Source: Gluconacetobacter asukensis | GTDB taxonomy: Bacteria; Pseudomonadota; Alphaproteobacteria; Acetobacterales; Acetobacteraceae | Assembly: GCF_014174375.1 (NCBI RefSeq) | Contig: NZ_JABEQE010000002.1 | Coordinates: forward strand, 372,001-436,000 | Reading direction: 5' to 3' | DNA length: 64,000 bases | Part shown: positions 44,825 through 53,837 of the stretch, piece after piece | How the letters are laid out: each line of letters begins with the position of its first letter | How positions within the stretch are numbered: the first letter of the stretch is position 1 | Position numbers and translations under genes: made by a program | The notes under the pieces: model-generated | Databases searched by the model: none | What the model was told of the DNA's origin: nothing | Seen by the model: the letters and a program-made list of their open reading frames with translations, nothing else

Positions 44825-46123
44825 ATGGCGGGGCATGTCCATATTGTTGGCGGCGGGCTGGCCGGCCTGTCGGCGGCGGTTGAGCTGGCGGGCAGCGGCG
44901 GCCGGCTGACGGTCTACGAGGCCGGGCCTGCCTGCGGCGGGCGGGCGCGGTCCTATTACGACCGGCATCTGGGCTGTCGGATCGACAATGGCAACCATCT
45001 GCTGCTGTCCGCCAATGATGCGGTGTTCCGCTATCTGGGCCTGATCGGGGCGGAAAAGACGCTGGTTGGTCCCGACCGGCCGATCTTTCCCTTCGTCGAT
45101 CTGGGCGACCGGTCGCGCTGGACGCTGGATCTGTCGCGGGGGCTGATCCCGTTCTGGCTGCTGTCGAAGCATCGGCGGGTGCCGGGCATGCGGCTGGGGG
45201 AGATCCGGTCGCTGACCCGGCTGATGCAGGCGGGGCCGGAGCAGACGGTGGCGGAGTGCCTGCTGCCGGGCATGTTGTCGACCCGGCTGCTGGAGCCGTT
45301 CGCGATCTCGGCCCTGAACACGATGTGCGAGACCGGCAGCGCCGCCCTGCTGGGGGCGGTGATCCGCGAAAGCCTGGCCAAGGGGGGGCGGGCCTGCCTG
45401 CCGCGCTTCCCTGCCATCGGCCTGTCGGAAAGCTTCGTCGATCCGGCGCTGGACCATCTGGCGCTGATGAAGGCGGAGGTGCGCACCGGGTGCCGCGTGT
45501 CGGGCATCGTGGCGGCCGATGGGCGTGTCACGGGGTTGCGCCTGCCGGATGGCGAGGTGGCGGTGGATGAGGACGATATCGTCATCATGGCGGTGACCGC
45601 GCCGGTGGCGGCCGATCTGCTGGGCGGCGTGCTGCCCGGCCTGCGCGTGCCCGATGCGTTCGAGAGCATCGTCAATGTCCATTTCCGCCTGGACCCGGCG
45701 CCGAAGCCGCTCGGGGCGCTGGGCCGGGCGCGCTTTATCGGCGTTGTCGGCGGGGTCAGCGAATGGGTGTTCGTCAAGGACGATATCCTGTCGGTGACCG
45801 TCAGCGCTGCCAACCGTTATGCCGACCGGGACAATGACGAACTGGCGGCCGTGATCTGGGATGAGGTTCGTGCCGCGGTCGATCCGGCCCTGGCACAGCC
45901 CCTTCCGGTGGACATGCCCCCCATGCGCATGGTGCGGGAGCGGCGGGCCACCTTTGCCGCAACCCCGGCGCAGGAGCGGCTGCGGCCGCCCGCGCGCACC
46001 GGGCTGGGCAACCTGTTTCTGGCGGGGGACTGGACGGCGACGGGATTGCCCGCGACAATCGAAGGTGCGATCAGGTCCGGCGCGACTGCGGCCCGTGCCG
46101 CCCGCGACCCTGTCCGGCGATGA
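44825..46123 (+). CDS. hpnE: Hydroxysqualene dehydroxylase HpnE
   Basis: A 432-residue FAD-dependent amine oxidase-like enzyme that finishes squalene synthesis. The FAD motif is IVGGGLAGLSAAVELA at residues 6-21, followed by CGGRARSY. The C-terminal FAD segment is LFLAGDWTATGLPATIEGAI. The gene starts four bases after hpnD, so translation is probably coupled. A 69-base gap with its own ribosome site leads into shc. Confidence 0.94.
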   Translation: MAGHVHIVGGGLAGLSAAVELAGSGGRLTVYEAGPACGGRARSYYDRHLGCRIDNGNHLLLSANDAVFRYLGLIGAEKTLVGPDRPIFPFVDLGDRSRWTLDLSRGLIPFWLLSKHRRVPGMRLGEIRSLTRLMQAGPEQTVAECLLPGMLSTRLLEPFAISALNTMCETGSAALLGAVIRESLAKGGRACLPRFPAIGLSESFVDPALDHLALMKAEVRTGCRVSGIVAADGRVTGLRLPDGEVAVDEDDIVIMAVTAPVAADLLGGVLPGLRVPDAFESIVNVHFRLDPAPKPLGALGRARFIGVVGGVSEWVFVKDDILSVTVSAANRYADRDNDELAAVIWDEVRAAVDPALAQPLPVDMPPMRMVRERRATFAATPAQERLRPPARTGLGNLFLAGDWTATGLPATIEGAIRSGATAARAARDPVRR

Positions 46124-46192
46124 GCCAGCCGCCGGAATTGTGAATGGCTGGCATTTTGCACAGGTCCCGCCTTGGGGGCGGGAGACAATGGA

Positions 46193-48184
46193 ATGATGGT
46201 GAACGCGACCGATACCCTTGAACGTCCTTCCGCCGATGTCGCGGACCTGGCCGTACCGATGATCGAGATCGACCAGGCGGTCGATGCCGGGCATGCGGCG
46301 CTGGGCCGCCGGCAGAACGATGACGGGCACTGGGTGTTCGAGCTGGAAGCCGACGCCACCATTCCGGCGGAATATGTGCTGCTGGAACATTATCTGGACC
46401 GGATCGAGCCGGCGCTGGAAGCGCGGATCGGCGTGTATCTGCGGCGCATCCAGGGCGATCATGGCGGCTGGCCGCTTTATCATGGCGGCAGGTTCGACCT
46501 GTCGGCTTCGGTGAAGGCGTATTTCGCGCTGAAGGCGATCGGCGACGATATCAACGCGCCGCACATGGCGCGCGCGCGCGCCGCGATCCTGGACCATGGC
46601 GGGGCGGAGCGCAGCAACGTCTTCACCCGTTTCCAACTGGCCCTGTTCGGCGAGGTGCCGTGGCACGCCACGCCCGCGATGCCGGTCGAGCTGATGCTGC
46701 TGCCGCGCAAGGCATTCTTCTCCGTCTGGAACATGTCCTACTGGTCGCGGACGGTGATTGCGCCGCTGCTGGTGCTGGCGGCGCTGCGGCCGCGCGCGAT
46801 CAATCCGCGCGACGTGCATGTGCCCGAATTGTTCGTCACCCCGCCCGCACAGGTGCGGGACTGGATCCGTGGCCCCTACCGGTCGCCGCTGGGCCGGGTG
46901 TTCAAATATGTGGACAAGGTGATCCGCCCCGGCGAGCGGCTGATCCCCGAGGCGACGCGCCGCCGCGCGATCAAGGCGGCGGTCGATTTCATCGAGCCGC
47001 GCCTGAACGGGGTGGACGGGCTGGGCGCGATCTATCCCGCCATGGCCAATTCCGTGATGATGTATCGCGCGCTGGGCGTGCCCGACAGCGACCCGCGCGC
47101 CGCGACGGCGTGGGAGTCGGTGCGGCGCCTGCTGGTGGAGCATGGCGACGAGGCCTATTGCCAGCCCTGTGTCTCGCCGATCTGGGATACCGGCCTGGCC
47201 GGCCATGCGATGATCGAGGCCGCGTCCGGCCCCGAGGGTATTCGCCCCGAAGAGACGAAGAAGAAGCTGGCCGCTGCCGCGCAGTGGCTGCTGGACCGGC
47301 AGATCCTGAATGTGAAGGGCGACTGGGCGATCAACTGCCCCGATGTGGCCCCCGGCGGCTGGGCCTTCCAGTATAATAACGATTACTACCCCGACGTGGA
47401 CGATACGGCTGTGGTCGGGATGCTGCTGCATCGCGAGGGCGACCCGGCCCATCACGAGGCGATCGAGCGGGCGCGCCAGTGGATCATTGGCATGCAGAGC
47501 ACCAATGGCGGTTGGGGTGCGTTCGACATCGACAATAATATGGAATTCCTCAACCATATTCCCTTTGCCGATCACGGCGCGCTGCTGGACCCGCCGACCG
47601 CCGATGTGACCGCACGCTGTGTCTCGTTCCTCGCCCAGCTCGGCCGTCCCGAGGATCGGCCGGTGATCGAGCGGGGGATCGCCTATCTGCGCACCGATCA
47701 GGAAGCCGAGGGCTGCTGGTTCGGCCGCTGGGGCACCAATTACATCTATGGCACATGGTCGGTGCTGTGCGCGCTGAACGTCGCCGGCATGTCGCATGAC
47801 GACCCCGCCATTGTGCGCGCGGTGGACTGGCTGCGTTCGGTCCAGCGCGAGGATGGCGGCTGGGGCGAGGATTGCGCGACCTATGAGGGCGCCACGGCGG
47901 GCATCTATACCGAGAGCCTGCCGTCGCAGACGGCGTGGGCGACGCTGGGCCTGATGGCCGCCGGCCTGCGTGACGACCCCGCCGTGGCGCGGGGCATGGC
48001 CTATCTGGCCCGCACGCAGAAGGAAGACGGGGAATGGGACGAGGACCCGTATAACGCCGTTGGGTTCCCCAAGGTCTTCTATCTGCGTTACCACGGCTAT
48101 CGGCAGTTCTTCCCGCTGATGGCGCTGGCGCGCTACCGCAATCTGGAATCCAGCAATACCCGCCGCGTCGCGTTCGGTTTCTGA
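46193..48184 (+). CDS. shc: Squalene-hopene cyclase
   Basis: A 663-residue monotopic membrane enzyme that cyclises squalene to hopene and diplopterol. The proton-donating DxDD motif is DVDDTAVV at residues 401-404. QW repeats are visible as QSTNGGWGAF, QREDGGWGED and QKEDGEWDED. The start is ATG 46193 (or 46196) behind GGAGACA; a TTG-started extension to 46172 lacks support. hpnG follows two bases after the stop. Confidence 0.97.
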   Translation: MMVNATDTLERPSADVADLAVPMIEIDQAVDAGHAALGRRQNDDGHWVFELEADATIPAEYVLLEHYLDRIEPALEARIGVYLRRIQGDHGGWPLYHGGRFDLSASVKAYFALKAIGDDINAPHMARARAAILDHGGAERSNVFTRFQLALFGEVPWHATPAMPVELMLLPRKAFFSVWNMSYWSRTVIAPLLVLAALRPRAINPRDVHVPELFVTPPAQVRDWIRGPYRSPLGRVFKYVDKVIRPGERLIPEATRRRAIKAAVDFIEPRLNGVDGLGAIYPAMANSVMMYRALGVPDSDPRAATAWESVRRLLVEHGDEAYCQPCVSPIWDTGLAGHAMIEAASGPEGIRPEETKKKLAAAAQWLLDRQILNVKGDWAINCPDVAPGGWAFQYNNDYYPDVDDTAVVGMLLHREGDPAHHEAIERARQWIIGMQSTNGGWGAFDIDNNMEFLNHIPFADHGALLDPPTADVTARCVSFLAQLGRPEDRPVIERGIAYLRTDQEAEGCWFGRWGTNYIYGTWSVLCALNVAGMSHDDPAIVRAVDWLRSVQREDGGWGEDCATYEGATAGIYTESLPSQTAWATLGLMAAGLRDDPAVARGMAYLARTQKEDGEWDEDPYNAVGFPKVFYLRYHGYRQFFPLMALARYRNLESSNTRRVAFGF

Positions 48185-48186
48185 TC

Positions 48187-48873
48187 GTGCCCGGACCTGA
48201 CGTGGTGCCGGCGCGCTTGGGTGTCGTGGTCGGGATGGAGGCCGAGGCCGCGTTGGTCCGCGCTGCCTTGCCTGCCGCGCGGGTCGGTATCAGCGGTGCC
48301 ACCGCCGAGGGGGCGCGGGCCGCTGTCGATGAACTGGTACGGCACGGGGTGGATGCGATCCTGTCGTTCGGGCTGGCGGCCGGGCTCGATCCCGATCTTC
48401 GGCCCGGCGCGGTGCTGGTGCCCCGGCATGTGCGGCTGCCCGATGGGCGGATTCTGGCGGCGGCGCCCTCCCTGCTGGCCTGGCTGGGCGATGAGCGGCC
48501 CGACCGGGTGGGTACCGACCTGCTGCACAGCGACGACATCGTGGCGACCGCCGGGCGCAAGGGTGCGCTGTTCCGGACGACCGGCTGCGCCGGGTTGGAC
48601 ATGGAAAGCGGCTTCGTCGCCGAAGGTGCGGAACGGGCCGGTCTGCCATTCGCCGTTTTGCGCGTGGTGTGCGACCCGGCGGGCCGGACTTTGCCGCCGG
48701 CGGCGGTGCTGGCGCTGCGGCCTGATGGTGGGATCGGGCTGGGGGGGATTCTCCTCAGCGTTCTGCGTCGGCCTGCCCAGATTCCTGCCCTGATCGCGCT
48801 GGGGTGCGATGCGGCGCAGGCGCGCAAGCGGGCGGTGCGGGTGTTGGGGGATATCGTGCGGGGCGGGTCTTAA
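48187..48873 (+). CDS. hpnG: Adenosylhopane nucleosidase/phosphorylase HpnG
   Basis: A 228-residue purine nucleoside phosphorylase-like protein that removes adenine from adenosylhopane to give ribosylhopane (or its phosphate). The N-terminal VVVGMEAEAALV, SFGLAAGLDP and GLDMESGFVAEGAE (ribose-binding Glu) fit the MTAN/PNP fold. The start is GTG 48187. It ends the operon and is followed by a composite terminator. hpnH, the radical SAM partner that makes adenosylhopane, is absent from the window. Confidence 0.9.
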   Translation: MPGPDVVPARLGVVVGMEAEAALVRAALPAARVGISGATAEGARAAVDELVRHGVDAILSFGLAAGLDPDLRPGAVLVPRHVRLPDGRILAAAPSLLAWLGDERPDRVGTDLLHSDDIVATAGRKGALFRTTGCAGLDMESGFVAEGAERAGLPFAVLRVVCDPAGRTLPPAAVLALRPDGGIGLGGILLSVLRRPAQIPALIALGCDAAQARKRAVRVLGDIVRGGS

Positions 48874-48877
48874 GGAT

Positions 48878-48995
48878 CTTCTTTTTCTGAAGAAAAAGAA
48901 GCAAAAAGACTTTTGTCCGTTGGCATCGTACGAAGCCCGTTGGATTTCCCCTTTAAAAATCAAAAGTTTTTTGGTTCTTTTTTTCAAAAAAGAAC
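48878..48995. terminator. Composite palindromes A + B after hpnG
   Basis: Palindrome A starts five bases after the hpnG stop (48878-48901) and is followed by CAAAAAGACTTTTGTCCGTT. After a 53-base spacer the inverse B half, CAAAAGTTTTTTGGTTC... to AAGAAC, ends at 48995. Unlike the copies between convergent genes, this one separates two genes on the same strand, hpnG and ackA. Confidence 0.82.
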
Positions 48996-49097
48996 GGGAA
49001 CGCTTGCCCAAGGAACCTTGATACGGGTCAATGATCCATGCCCCAGCCGGGCGTTAGGGTACGTGGCATAGCGGACAACACAGGGAACGATGCTTCC

Positions 49098-50306
49098 ATG
49101 GCGACGGCAATTCTTGCACTCAATGCCGGCTCTTCCAGCGTAAAGTTCACCCTGTTCCATCAGGAGCCGGGGGCCGAGGCGCGCCGCATTGCGCATGGCC
49201 AGTTGGAAGGGCTGCATACCCATCCGCATTTCCGCGCCACCGGGGCCGACGGTGCGGTGCTGGTCGACCAGACCTGGCCGGAGCCGGCCCCGGAAGGTGA
49301 GGACCCGCATCATGGCCCGGTGGCCAGCCTGCTGGACTGGGTGACGTCCCATCTGGGGGACGTGCCGCTGCTGGGGGTGGGGCATCGCGTGGTCCATGGC
49401 GGGCCCGAATATGCAGCCCCGATCCGCATCACGCCTGAGACTCTGGCGCGGCTGGACGCGCTGACGCCGCTGGCGCCGCTGCACCAGCCGGCCAGCCTGG
49501 GGCCGATCCGTGCCCTGCTGGCGCTGCGGCCCGACCTGCCGCAGATCGCCTGTTTCGATACGGCCTTCCACCACACGCTGCCCGTCACCGCGACGCGCCT
49601 GCCGCTGCCGGCCAGCTATGGGGCGAAGGGTGTGCGGCGGTATGGGTTCCATGGCCTGTCCTATGAATATATCGCCTCGTGTCTGCCCGGCCTGTCGCCG
49701 CGGCTGGCGGCGGGGCGGACGATCGTGGCGCATCTGGGCAACGGCGCCAGCCTGTGTGCGATGGCGGCGGGGCGCAGCATCGAGACCACGATGGGCTTCT
49801 CAGTCCTTGACGGGCTGGTGATGGGCACGCGCTGCGGGCAGATCGATCCGGGCGTGCTGCTGTACATGATGCGCGCCGAGGGGCTGGATGCGGCGGGGAT
49901 CGAGAAGGTGCTGTACCATCAGGCCGGCCTGATGGGCCTGTCGGGTGTGTCCAGCGACGTGCGGGACCTGCAGGAGCGCGCGGCTGGCGATGCGGCCGCC
50001 CGCGAGGCGCTGGAGATGTTCACCTATCGCCTGGTGCAGCAGATCGGCGGCATGATCCCGGTGCTCGGCGGCCTGGACGGGCTGGTCTTTACCGCCGGGA
50101 TCGGCGAGCATGATGCGGCCATCCGTCAGGCGGCCTGCGCCCGCCTGTCCTGGCTGGGCGTGCGGCTGGACCCGGCCGCGAACGATGCCCATGCGGCCGT
50201 GATCAGCACCCCGGACAGCGCGGTGGAAGTCCGGGTGATTCCGACGGACGAGGAAAGCATGATCCGCCGTCACGTCGCGGCCAGTCTAATGCCGGCCCGG
50301 GTCTGA
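49098..50306 (+). CDS. ackA: Acetate kinase
   Basis: A 402-residue acetate kinase that forms ATP and acetate from acetyl-phosphate. Signature segments are LNAGSSSVKF (residues 7-16), GHRVVHGGPEY, CFDTAFHHTLP, YGFHGLSYEYI, HLGNGASLCAM and TAGIGEHDA near the C-terminus. ATG 49098 places the first strand correctly. It is 62 bases upstream of xfp, so the two genes form an acetyl-phosphate-handling pair. Confidence 0.97.
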   Translation: MATAILALNAGSSSVKFTLFHQEPGAEARRIAHGQLEGLHTHPHFRATGADGAVLVDQTWPEPAPEGEDPHHGPVASLLDWVTSHLGDVPLLGVGHRVVHGGPEYAAPIRITPETLARLDALTPLAPLHQPASLGPIRALLALRPDLPQIACFDTAFHHTLPVTATRLPLPASYGAKGVRRYGFHGLSYEYIASCLPGLSPRLAAGRTIVAHLGNGASLCAMAAGRSIETTMGFSVLDGLVMGTRCGQIDPGVLLYMMRAEGLDAAGIEKVLYHQAGLMGLSGVSSDVRDLQERAAGDAAAREALEMFTYRLVQQIGGMIPVLGGLDGLVFTAGIGEHDAAIRQAACARLSWLGVRLDPAANDAHAAVISTPDSAVEVRVIPTDEESMIRRHVAASLMPARV

Positions 50307-50368
50307 TGCAGGCATAGTCCCGGCACGGGCATGACGCCGGCCGGAAACGTCAAAGGGAAGGAACGAAA

Positions 50369-52750
50369 ATGAACGAGCCCCTCTCGGAGGCCCCGTCGGT
50401 CGCGCCTCTTTCGGAAACCGAACTCGCCCTGTTCAATCGCTGGTGGCATGCCGCCAATTACCTGTCCGTCGGGCAGATCTATCTGATGGCCAATCCGCTG
50501 CTGCGCGAGCCGTTGCAACTGGAGCATACCAAGCCGCGCCTGCTGGGCCATTGGGGCACCACGCCGGGACTGAATTTCCTCTGGCTGCATCTGAACCGCA
50601 TCATCCGGGCGCGCGATACGTCCGTGCTCTTCATCGCCGGGCCGGGGCATGGGGCACCGGGTATCGTCGCCAGCACCTATCTGGAAGGCACCTACAGCGA
50701 ATATTTCCCTGAGGTGTCGCAGGATCTGGACGGGCTGGGGCGGCTGATGAAGCAGTTCTCGTTCCCCGGCGGCATTCCCAGCCACGCGGCCGCCACCACG
50801 CCGGGTTCGATCCATGAGGGTGGCGAGCTGGGCTATTCGCTGTCGCACGCCTATGGCGCGGCGTTCGACAATCCGGACCTGGTCGTGGCCTGCGTGATCG
50901 GCGATGGCGAGGCCGAGACCGGGCCGCTGGCGACCTCGTGGCACAGCAACAAATTCGTCGATCCCGCGACCGATGGCGCGGTGCTGCCGATCCTGCATCT
51001 GAACGGCTACAAGATCGCCAACCCGACGATCCTGGCCCGCATCGCGCCCCGTGAACTGGCGGCGCTGCTGCGTGGCTATGGCTATGAGCCGATCTTCGTC
51101 GAGGGGCATGATCCGGACCCGATGCACCAGAAGATGGCGGCGGCCATGGATCTGGCGTTCGACCGTATTGCCGCCATCCAGAAGGCGGCGCGCGGGGATG
51201 GAAAGACCGAGCGCCCGGCCTGGCCGATGATCGTGCTGCGCAGCCCCAAGGGCTGGACTGGCCCGAAGGAGATCGACGGGCTGCGGACCGAGGGCTATTG
51301 GCGGTCGCACCAGGTGCCGTTCTCGGACCTGACGCATCCGGGGCACCTGCAGGCGCTGGAGAGCTGGCTGCGCAGCTACAAGCCGGAAGAGCTGTTCGAC
51401 GAATCCGGGCGGCTGTTCCCCGAGATCGCGGCCCTGGCGCCCGCCGGCACGCTGCGGATGAGCGACAACCCGCATGCCAATGGCGGCCAGTTGAAGCGCC
51501 CGCTGCGGCTGCCCGACATTGCCGATTATGCGGTTCCGGTTACCGGCCCGGGGCACGAGACCGGCGAGAGCACGCGCGTGATGGGCGATTGGCTGCGCGA
51601 CGTGATGAAGCTGAACCTGGAGTCGCGCAATTTCCGGGTTCTGTCGCCGGACGAGAACAATTCCAACCGCCTGAACGCGGTGCTGGATGCTACCAACCGG
51701 GCGTGGAACGCCGAAACCTTTGATTATGACGACCATCTGGCGCGCGACGGCCATGTGATGGAAATCCTGAGCGAGCATACCTGCCAGGGATGGCTGGAAG
51801 GCTATCTGCTGACCGGGCGGCACGGTTTCCTGTCCTGCTACGAGGCGTTTATCCACATCATTGATTCGATGGTGAACCAGCATGCCAAATGGCTGAAGAC
51901 CGCGGCCGAGGTGCCGTGGCGGCGGTCGATCGCGTCGCTGAACTATCTGCTGACCTCGCATGTCTGGCGCCAGGACCATAACGGCTTCAGCCATCAGGAC
52001 CCGGGCTTCATCGACCATGTGATCAACAAGAAGGCCGAGTTCGCCCGCGTCTATCTGCCGCCCGATGCCAATACCCTGTTGTGGACCACCGCCCACTGCC
52101 TGCAAAGCTGGGACCGTATCAACGTGATCGTGGCCGGCAAGCAGCCCGAGCCGCAATGGCTGGGGCTGGACGATGCGATCCGCCATTGCGAGGCGGGCAT
52201 CGGCATCTGGGAATGGGCCAGCAACGACAAGGGTGGCGAGCCCGACGTGGTGATGGCCTGTGCCGGCGATGTGCCGACGCTGGAGACCCTGGCGGCGGTC
52301 AAGCTGCTGCGCGAGCATGCGCCGGATCTGAAGGTGCGCGTGATCAATGTCGTGGACCTGATGACGCTGGATTCCCCCAGCCAGCACCCGCACGGGCTGG
52401 ATGACGCGGCCTTCGATGCGCTGTTCACGATCGACCGGCCGGTGATCTTTGCCTTCCACGGCTATCCGCAGCTGATCCACAAGCTGATCTATCGCCGGGC
52501 GAATGCGCGGAATTTCCATGTCCACGGGTTCCGCGAGGAAGGATCGACCACGACGCCGTTCGACATGGTGGTGCGCAATCATCTCGACCGGTTCCATCTG
52601 GTCTCGAACGTCATCGACCGCGTGCCGGGACTGGCGACCCGCGCCGCCTATGCCAAGCAGGCGATCCGCGACAAGCTGGTCGATCATACCCGCTATATTG
52701 CGGAACATGGCCGTGACATGCCGGAGATCGAGGCGTGGCGCTGGTCGTAG
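50369..52750 (+). CDS. xfp: Phosphoketolase
   Basis: A 793-residue thiamine diphosphate enzyme cleaving xylulose 5-phosphate or fructose 6-phosphate to acetyl-phosphate plus an aldose phosphate. Family marks are [47 protein letters not shown] and the ThDP motif [10 protein letters not shown]...NGYKI. GGGAAGG-type ribosome site (GGGAAGGAA) precedes the ATG. Together with ackA it can convert sugar phosphates directly to acetate and ATP. Confidence 0.97.
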   Translation: MNEPLSEAPSVAPLSETELALFNRWWHAANYLSVGQIYLMANPLLREPLQLEHTKPRLLGHWGTTPGLNFLWLHLNRIIRARDTSVLFIAGPGHGAPGIVASTYLEGTYSEYFPEVSQDLDGLGRLMKQFSFPGGIPSHAAATTPGSIHEGGELGYSLSHAYGAAFDNPDLVVACVIGDGEAETGPLATSWHSNKFVDPATDGAVLPILHLNGYKIANPTILARIAPRELAALLRGYGYEPIFVEGHDPDPMHQKMAAAMDLAFDRIAAIQKAARGDGKTERPAWPMIVLRSPKGWTGPKEIDGLRTEGYWRSHQVPFSDLTHPGHLQALESWLRSYKPEELFDESGRLFPEIAALAPAGTLRMSDNPHANGGQLKRPLRLPDIADYAVPVTGPGHETGESTRVMGDWLRDVMKLNLESRNFRVLSPDENNSNRLNAVLDATNRAWNAETFDYDDHLARDGHVMEILSEHTCQGWLEGYLLTGRHGFLSCYEAFIHIIDSMVNQHAKWLKTAAEVPWRRSIASLNYLLTSHVWRQDHNGFSHQDPGFIDHVINKKAEFARVYLPPDANTLLWTTAHCLQSWDRINVIVAGKQPEPQWLGLDDAIRHCEAGIGIWEWASNDKGGEPDVVMACAGDVPTLETLAAVKLLREHAPDLKVRVINVVDLMTLDSPSQHPHGLDDAAFDALFTIDRPVIFAFHGYPQLIHKLIYRRANARNFHVHGFREEGSTTTPFDMVVRNHLDRFHLVSNVIDRVPGLATRAAYAKQAIRDKLVDHTRYIAEHGRDMPEIEAWRWS

Positions 52751-52876
52751 GGCCTTATTTCAAGATTGGTGTTGAGGGTGCGTTGTGAGAATTTGAACAA
52801 TCACAATGCACTCTACATCATCGGTTCCTGGAGGGTGATTCGTAATTTCGACGAGTTTGTCAGGTTGTGATTTTTT

Positions 52877-53773
52877 CTAATCTTCTGGAAACATCTTGAA
52901 ATTCATGAAAGTCGTATCTGGCTTATAGCGAGAGGTATCAAAATCTCTACTCATATTGTAATGAATATCCAGGATGAACTCGCGTTCATGATGTGAAAGT
53001 TCGTCGATATAATCGAGTAAGAAGGCGATATAATACCGATATGAACTGATGTTTTGTGCAAAAATACTGCCGATCTGTCGGCCGTGCTCGTTGTTCCAAT
53101 CCCACTGTCCTGAGAGAATCGCATTGATGGCTCCCAGCTTCGGGCCATGGAAATGCAATATCTTCGCCTCTTTATTTGCACCCCAGTATACTTTCCAATT
53201 CATCTCGAGGGCGAGTTTTTCCCACTTTCCGCGATAGAAAGTATTGTAGGCAATCTGGTCATGGAACTGATAAGTCTTTTCTTCTATATTTTTTCTTATA
53301 TATTTTTCGAATTCGGGGTACGTCTCCTGAAATTTACGCACATTGATGTGCATTACCCCCGCATTGAAATAATTCCATCCGTCCTTTTTGAATTCGGGAG
53401 CGGCCATGAAATATGATGGTTCTCTTTCCAACCCAATGGGGTTTGACAGAAACAAAACATCAATATCGGAGTACAATACATAGTCATCATTTGTCGTCAG
53501 GCAGACGTTTGTTCTGAGCCAATGCCCAACGGTTGATAGATTATATTTTCCCTCATCGGACAAGCGCTTGATTAAATCATAGTATGGAAGATGTTGATCA
53601 AGTATTTCGACCCCATGTGTCTCCAGCCATTGAGTAAATTCGTTTCTTCGCCCGATATATAACATTTTAATGTCTAAATCAGAGTGTTTCCTTGCAGACA
53701 GAACGGCGAGCTTTGTGTGTAACGCAATGTCCCCGTGGGTGCCGTGTTCGTTTAAGGCAAGGTATAATTTCAT
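52877..53773 (-). CDS. GT8-like nucleotide-sugar glycosyltransferase
   Basis: A 298-residue soluble protein resembling GT8-type retaining transferases. The DxD motif is YSDIDVLFL (Asp103/Asp105), followed by YFNAGVMHINVRKF. The C-terminal segment KILHFHGPKLGAINA resembles the HxxGxxKPW motif of the fold. Base composition is markedly AT-rich compared with xfp just before it, a sign of separate origin. The sugar donor and acceptor are unknown. It lies 64 bases after the end of the large glycosyltransferase, probably in one transcript. Confidence 0.7.
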   Translation of the reverse strand: MKLYLALNEHGTHGDIALHTKLAVLSARKHSDLDIKMLYIGRRNEFTQWLETHGVEILDQHLPYYDLIKRLSDEGKYNLSTVGHWLRTNVCLTTNDDYVLYSDIDVLFLSNPIGLEREPSYFMAAPEFKKDGWNYFNAGVMHINVRKFQETYPEFEKYIRKNIEEKTYQFHDQIAYNTFYRGKWEKLALEMNWKVYWGANKEAKILHFHGPKLGAINAILSGQWDWNNEHGRQIGSIFAQNISSYRYYIAFLLDYIDELSHHEREFILDIHYNMSRDFDTSRYKPDTTFMNFKMFPED

Positions 53774-53837
53774 TTTCTGAATCCTTTTGTTTTATAATCG
53801 TTTTTCGTTATCGATACTCTTCGTTGTGCCTTGCATG

